Part shown: piece after piece, positions 59,301 through 64,000 of the stretch
How positions within the stretch are numbered: position 1 is the stretch's first letter
Layout: each line of letters starts with the position of its first letter
NCBI GenBank assembly: GCA_026686845.1
Contig: JAIVEN010000015.1
Span: 387,001 to 451,000 of the forward strand
Direction: 5' to 3'
Source: Adenanthera pavonina
Lineage: Eukaryota > Streptophyta > Magnoliopsida > Fabales > Fabaceae
Length of the DNA stretch: 64,000 nucleotides
The notes under the pieces: model-generated
Told to the model about the DNA's origin: nothing
The model's database searches: none
What the model saw: only the letters and a program-made list of their open reading frames with translations
Made by a program: the position numbers and the translations under genes

Positions 59301-59980
59301 AGAATAGCATGTCTAAGAAGGAAAGGAGAGACTTCAAACCTACGGCGTCAAAATCCAGAACTGGTGTTGGTCTTTCTACTGAAACCCTCTTTCTAGTCAG
59401 CTTTGTCTATGCTTCCTGCTATCCTTTCGTCACCGAAACCTCTAAGTTGTTTCCTTTAGGCGTTCTCCTCCCTTGCTTTCTCTGTGATCCTCTCCTTTCT
59501 AACACTCACTCTCTTATCTCGCCTCTCCCTCTAATTCGTCCCCTCTCCTCCTCTTTTCCCTCTTCGACCTCTCCCTAATTTATAATCAAGAATCACATAC
59601 CTTTGATTGAGTAGGTCGTTGGCGGGTCAAAACGAATCTTCCGCTTTTGTGCTCAAAATCGGAACTTTGGTCTGTGAATCCCTTGTCCATTTCTCCAATT
59701 TCATATATTTGGTCCTTCGAATCACTGCTTCTCTTTTATCTCATCCTACGATGCGTCTTCTGCCACTGATGCAAGGAAAACGATTGAAGAATGAAGAGAA
59801 ACGTTGCCCATTGAGACAGACACCATCCTCGTTCTGATCCACCCGATAGTGATAGGAGAGAGGCTTGGAGAAGTGATCACCTGTTGGCGTTAATCAATTT
59901 GCTCTGCACCTCAACCCTAGCCTCCCCTGCGTCTCTGCTTTCTATCGCCTCTCTCAGTCAAATGCTGAAATGGCACGATT
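59300..59980 (+). other. Pyrimidine-rich, GC-richer segment of unknown origin
   Basis: The stretch is much less AT-rich than its surroundings and dominated by CTCT/TCTC words, as in plant 5' leaders or gene fragments. Open frames at 59309-59578 and 59607-59837 show no family I know. It may be a captured or dead gene fragment. Confidence 0.3.
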
Positions 59981-60099
59981 AAAAATTTTTTTTAAAACAT
60001 TATCTCTCTTTTTTAAATCTTGAAAAGATTTTTCACTTTTTTTTAATATAAAGATATATTTATTATTTAGAAAAAGAAGTTTTGTTTTTTTTATTTTTC

Positions 60100-60690
60100 T
60101 TAAATTGGATAAAAAAGAATTAAATTTGGATAAAAAAACCTAAAAGAAATGAATGCGATTACTAAATGATTGGATTTTTATTATTGAGAATCTTAAAAGA
60201 AAGGAAATCAAATTTTTATTTCTTAATATATATATATATATATATTAGGGTCATGAAGAAAAAGAATTGGATTTGGAGAGTTTTTTTTTTATTTTTTTAA
60301 TTTTTCTTTAATTTTAAAAAATTTGCTATAAAATTAAAATTAAAAGTGAAATTTGCATCAAAATTTTATTTTTCTAATTTTATACTTTTTTTCTTAAATC
60401 CTACAAGAAAAAGTGTTGGGTTTGGATAACAAACCTAAAAGATAGAAATAGAATTTTTCTTTTTTTTTTTAAGATTAAAATTTAGGTTTTTAATTTTTTT
60501 AGAATTCTAAAAGAAAGGAAATATATTTTTTGATCTAAAGAAAAGGAATTGCATTTGGATGAGAATCCTAAAAGAAGAGAATATGATTTTTCTTTTTTCC
60601 TTTTTAAGACTAAAATGTGGGATTTTGAATTTTGAGAATCCTAACAGAAAGAAAATTAATTTTTAAAAAATCTTAAAAAAGAGAAATTGG
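60100..60690. repeat. Degenerate repeat of AATCCTAAAAGAAAGGAA / TTGGATTTGGA motifs
   Basis: The motif pair recurs about six times (near 60140, 60190, 60405, 60510, 60560 and 60640) with irregular spacing of about 50-200 bp, between T-rich runs. No gene is present. Confidence 0.45.
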
Positions 60691-61900
60691 ATTTGGAAAA
60701 CATATTTTTTGAGTTTTTCTTTTATTTTAGAGAATATGCATTCAATACAGTGTTCATAACTTTTATATGTTCCCAGCTCGCTGAGAGAGACCTTATAATG
60801 TTTGAACTTATTGTTCATCTAAAAGCATATGGCCGACTACTTTTAATTCCTGGATCATATTTGACATTTCATAAGCTTAATCATTTTAATTTAATGTTAC
60901 ATTTTATATTCCTTAATTGAAATCTTATAATTTAATATATTTTAATTAGTTATCCTTTATATAGTTAATCCTTCATCAATGCAGCCTTAAAATTCGTTGG
61001 CGAAACAAATCTATCATATTAATTAACATTATAATAAACATACGTAATTTGTCATCCAACATTTCAGACGTTAGACATAAGTTCCACAACTATGCATGTG
61101 ATTCATTGAAGTTAATTTGATTTTTTTTTTCTGGTGATCAGTTAATTTGAGTTCATTGTAGGAATTCAATCCTCTTAGTTGTAAATAATCCATATTAAAA
61201 GTATTAAAATGATATTTGGATAATTATATTAATGAAATTTAGCTATACACTCAATGTCTCGCAGTATAGATTAAATTAAAACTTTTAATTGGTAAAAATA
61301 GTAATTTTTTGAATCTATAAAATTTAGTGTGAGAATGTGTAAGCTGAAAAAGTTTTTGTCAAAAATTCAAACCTCAAATATTCATTTTGTAGGTTTCTGG
61401 TTAAAAATTGGTTTCATCTCCTAGTGAACCCCGGCCCCAAAGAAGTTGAGAATATTAGTTTGGACCAAAAGCCTTAATAAGAATATTTTATTGATTTGGG
61501 CCTTAGCTTCTCTAAGGAGCACACTTGTTACCCAAGTCTTCGGCTGAGAGTCATTCCAGGTACAGTTCAAAGGCCCACTTGTTATCCATAAGGTGCTCAA
61601 TGTGTAAAATAGGCTCATATCCTATAATAGTTAAAGGTTCACTAGGCTTCTTGTCTTCTGCATTGGTTTCCCATACTACATGTTATTAAGAAAAAGGGAA
61701 AAAAAATCTAGAAACATGCAAGATAAATTAATTTCGAAGAATAAATTTTGAAAATGCTCACAAGAATATCGTGAGCCAGTTTTTGGCTTGTTTATTCTTA
61801 ATCAATTCACCAAAAAATAACATATTACGTACAATGGCCTTAAATTAGAACATGATAAATATCACAAAAAACACAACAATTAATCTTTCAATTACTCATT
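60691..61900. other. AT-rich intergenic DNA
   Basis: Nothing recognisable was seen. Confidence 0.4.
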
Positions 61901-62029
61901 CTTTAGTTTACATCACAAGCATATTGCAGGCCAGCGAAAGGAGATGTGGCAGACAGACATAGGAGTATTGAGCAAAGTGATAGGAAAAATGAAGGCTATG
62001 GCATAGATAAAAGGCGGTATAATAACCTG

Positions 62030-62358
62030 TGGAGTTGGAACATTTCCTTGAGATGCCCAATCATCTCATAAGCCTCCCTATGTTCTAGATCTCTCTAAAG
62101 TTTTGGGATCATGGTGGCTAACATTAGGCATTCTACATTCATAGAGTCATTGAAATGCTTATTATAGGCATCCTTTTAGGCTCTTGGAGTATTGGCTGCA
62201 GACTCCTCAGGAATGGGTTTATCTAGGACATATGACTTTCTTTTCTGCTTGAAAACAATTCTCAAATTCCTAAACCAGTCAAGAAAGTTGGTCCCATTAA
62301 GTTTGTCCTTCTCAAGGACAAATCGCAATAATAGTGCAGCAAAATTACTTGTCGACAT
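62030..62358 (-). pseudogene. Ty1/copia retrotransposon gag fragment
   Basis: The minus-strand frame from 62358 begins MSTSNFAALLLRFVLEKDKL, then NGTNFLDWFRNLRIV and YVLDKPIPEE. This is the typical start of plant copia gag, an Asn-Phe-x-x-W-x-R-N-L-R-I pattern. After a stop it continues YNKHFNDSMNVECLMLATM and EAYEMIGHLKEMFQ with another stop between. Protease, integrase and RT are absent on this side. Confidence 0.7.
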
Positions 62359-62359
62359 T

Positions 62360-64000
62360 TTCTACAACAAAATATGCAAAATTAAATTAATAATTTCCTA
62401 CTAAAAATTAACTCTCATTTAGTTTAGCAGGCTAAGATCCATATTTCACTTAATAGTAAGTATACTTTGGCAAGACGCTTAAAATTAAGTTATTTAGGTT
62501 GGTAACTTATTTACCAATTACATCACATGTAACTCTTAGATCTTTAAGGGTCTGTTTGGTTCAACTGAAGGGAAGGGAAGGGAGGGGAGGGATTTTAATG
62601 AAGGGGATTGGAGGGGAGAGGATTGGAGAGATTTTAAAATTCCCTTGTTTGGTGGAATTCGAGGGGAGGGAATTGGAGAGATTTTAATGAAACCTTGTTT
62701 GGTTCAGGAAGGGATTGGAGGGAATTGAGTAATAAAACTCAATCCCCTCCAAAAAAACCCCAAATTGGAGGGGAATAAAAAAGGGATGGGAGAGGGGATT
62801 GTGGGGAATTAAATCCCCTCCAAATTTATGAACCAAACAAGGGGAGGGGATTAAATCCCCTCCCTTCCCTTCCCCTTCGCTCAAAAAAATCCCAACCAAA
62901 CAGGGCCAGGGATCCTATCATCATATGACCTAGCATGTTTAATCTTATCTAGTGCCTTGAGACCCAAAACTATTTTGATAGTCTCAATTAATTCATTCCA
63001 TCATGAACCTTTATGAGTATCACCATTACCTAAACTGCCTCACTAAGATAACCTAAGTGCATCCCACTTTAGTGGATCCTACATTTAGACGATCAAAACC
63101 TTGATAGGTGTTCAATAATGGGTGGCATTTATACGTAAAATTTAATTTGAGGGATTTTATTAGGTTGTTATTCATACATCTAGTCATCACATAAAAGTAT
63201 CATCCCATACATGCATATGATCTCATCATAAAGCATAAAATAAATGTGTTATAATATGACCCATCTAACCTATATCCTCCCAAACCAATAAGAGGACTCT
63301 TCTAATATAACACTTATATACAAAAAGAAACCTCAATTGAACATTCGAGGGGGGTGAGGTAAGAAGAGAATATATATCCAGAATAAAGATAGAGGCACAA
63401 CACATAGACCATATTTAAAACCGCAATATCATCCTAGGGCCATATCATGCACCATATCCATCCAATTCAAACAAACAAATCACTACATGTAACAAACATC
63501 TCATCTAATGACCCCAAGGATTCATCATTCTCATTGAAAATCCATCCACCAAAATTGTTTTGCATATGCTGTTTTTCATCATGTCATATATTTCACAAAC
63601 ATATGAACGTGTCACATACGAAGACAGATTCACATACAAAAATCGAATCAATATAAGAAAAACAGAAACTGGAACATGCGTATACTAAACAAAAACTGGA
63701 ACATGCATATACATGTTTAAATCTACTCGCATCATATACGTATACATGCATATACGAAACATAAATCGTATCACATACGTATTATCACATGAATCTCATC
63801 ACGTCATCCAGAAAATGAAATTGTTTAAATAGATTCACAATTGTTTCAAAAATCATATTTCGCATAGATATATGCGTTAGAAACTGAATTGAGGAATATG
63901 ATTTTTCAAATACATATATCACATATATGAATGGCAGATTTACATACGAAAATTGAAAACTGATTTAAAAAATTGAATTGGACAAATTGAGTTCGCACAT
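62360..64000 (-). other. Probable retrotransposon leader/LTR region upstream of the gag fragment
   Basis: Upstream of gag on the minus strand, no gene is seen. By position this could be leader and LTR of the same copia element, interrupted by the MITE at 62548-62907. LTR boundaries were not found before the window ends, so this is inference. Repeated CATATACG / CACATACG words occur at 63600-63800. Confidence 0.3.
62548..62907. mobile_element. MITE with GGGTCTGTTTGGTT termini and purine-rich arms
   Basis: The left end GGGTCTGTTTGGTT is inverse to the right end AACCAAACAGGGCC. The inner arms are GGGAAGGGAAGGGAGG and its complement CCCTCCCTTCCC. Inside, GGAGGGGATTGGAG-like and CAATCCCCTCC-like blocks mirror each other repeatedly. 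The composition stands out sharply from the AT-rich context. The length is about 360 bp, and no target duplication is obvious. Confidence 0.65.

Noticed and set aside
59309..59837. Two plus-strand frames as genes
   Set aside because: Composition is suggestive, but no domain, splice pattern or family could be recognised; kept only as an unknown segment.

Overview
The window is nuclear DNA of a eudicot plant. It is very AT-rich, its genes have short GT-AG introns, promoters carry plant TATA boxes, and it is full of plant-type transposons (Stowaway MITEs, a MULE, an LTR retrotransposon, RTE-type and other LINEs). Nothing in it is bacterial or organellar. The species cannot be fixed from sequence alone.

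The functional content is a tandem array of 1-aminocyclopropane-1-carboxylate oxidase (ACC oxidase, ACO) genes. ACO carries out the last step of ethylene synthesis. Five copies look intact: ACO-A (3351-4804, minus), ACO-B (16818-18267, minus), ACO-C (28695-30212, minus), ACO-D (33932-35472, plus) and ACO-E (48700-49963, minus). All five have four exons at the same three intron positions. Exons 2 and 3 are always 227 and 334 bp, and the proteins are 314-320 residues long. All keep the iron ligands (H177, D179, H234) and the R244/S246 pair. A sixth copy (about 45857-46215, plus) is a broken last exon. A and B form one subfamily within duplicated blocks of about 4-5 kb. C, D, E and the broken copy form a second subfamily, also with duplicated flanks.

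Between ACO-D and the broken ACO copy lies a dead terpene synthase of the TPS-b (monoterpene synthase) type, 38311-45687. Its exon 6 is split by about 4.2 kb of foreign DNA. That DNA holds a fragment of a Strawberry-notch/FORGETTER1-like PHD-finger gene, a P-type Ca2+-ATPase fragment with a short internal duplication, a LINE tail fragment, and CACTA-like subterminal hairpins.

Mobile DNA fills most of the rest. A nested Stowaway pair lies at 9187-9876. LINE relics lie at 10600-11100, 15955-16545 and 22905-24365. An LTR retrotransposon at 21256-27502 has a target duplication, a primer-binding site and a polypurine tract, and it contains a LINE piece and a 2.56 kb solo LTR with its own target duplication. 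A MULE at 54280-57645 has long terminal inverted repeats, a target duplication and a decayed transposase. A copia gag relic and a GC-rich MITE lie at the right end. I see no CRISPR array, operon or defence system. The most notable points are the ACO array itself, one divergent array member (ACO-D), a stop-loss C-terminal extension in ACO-B, and the mosaic insertion in the terpene synthase.
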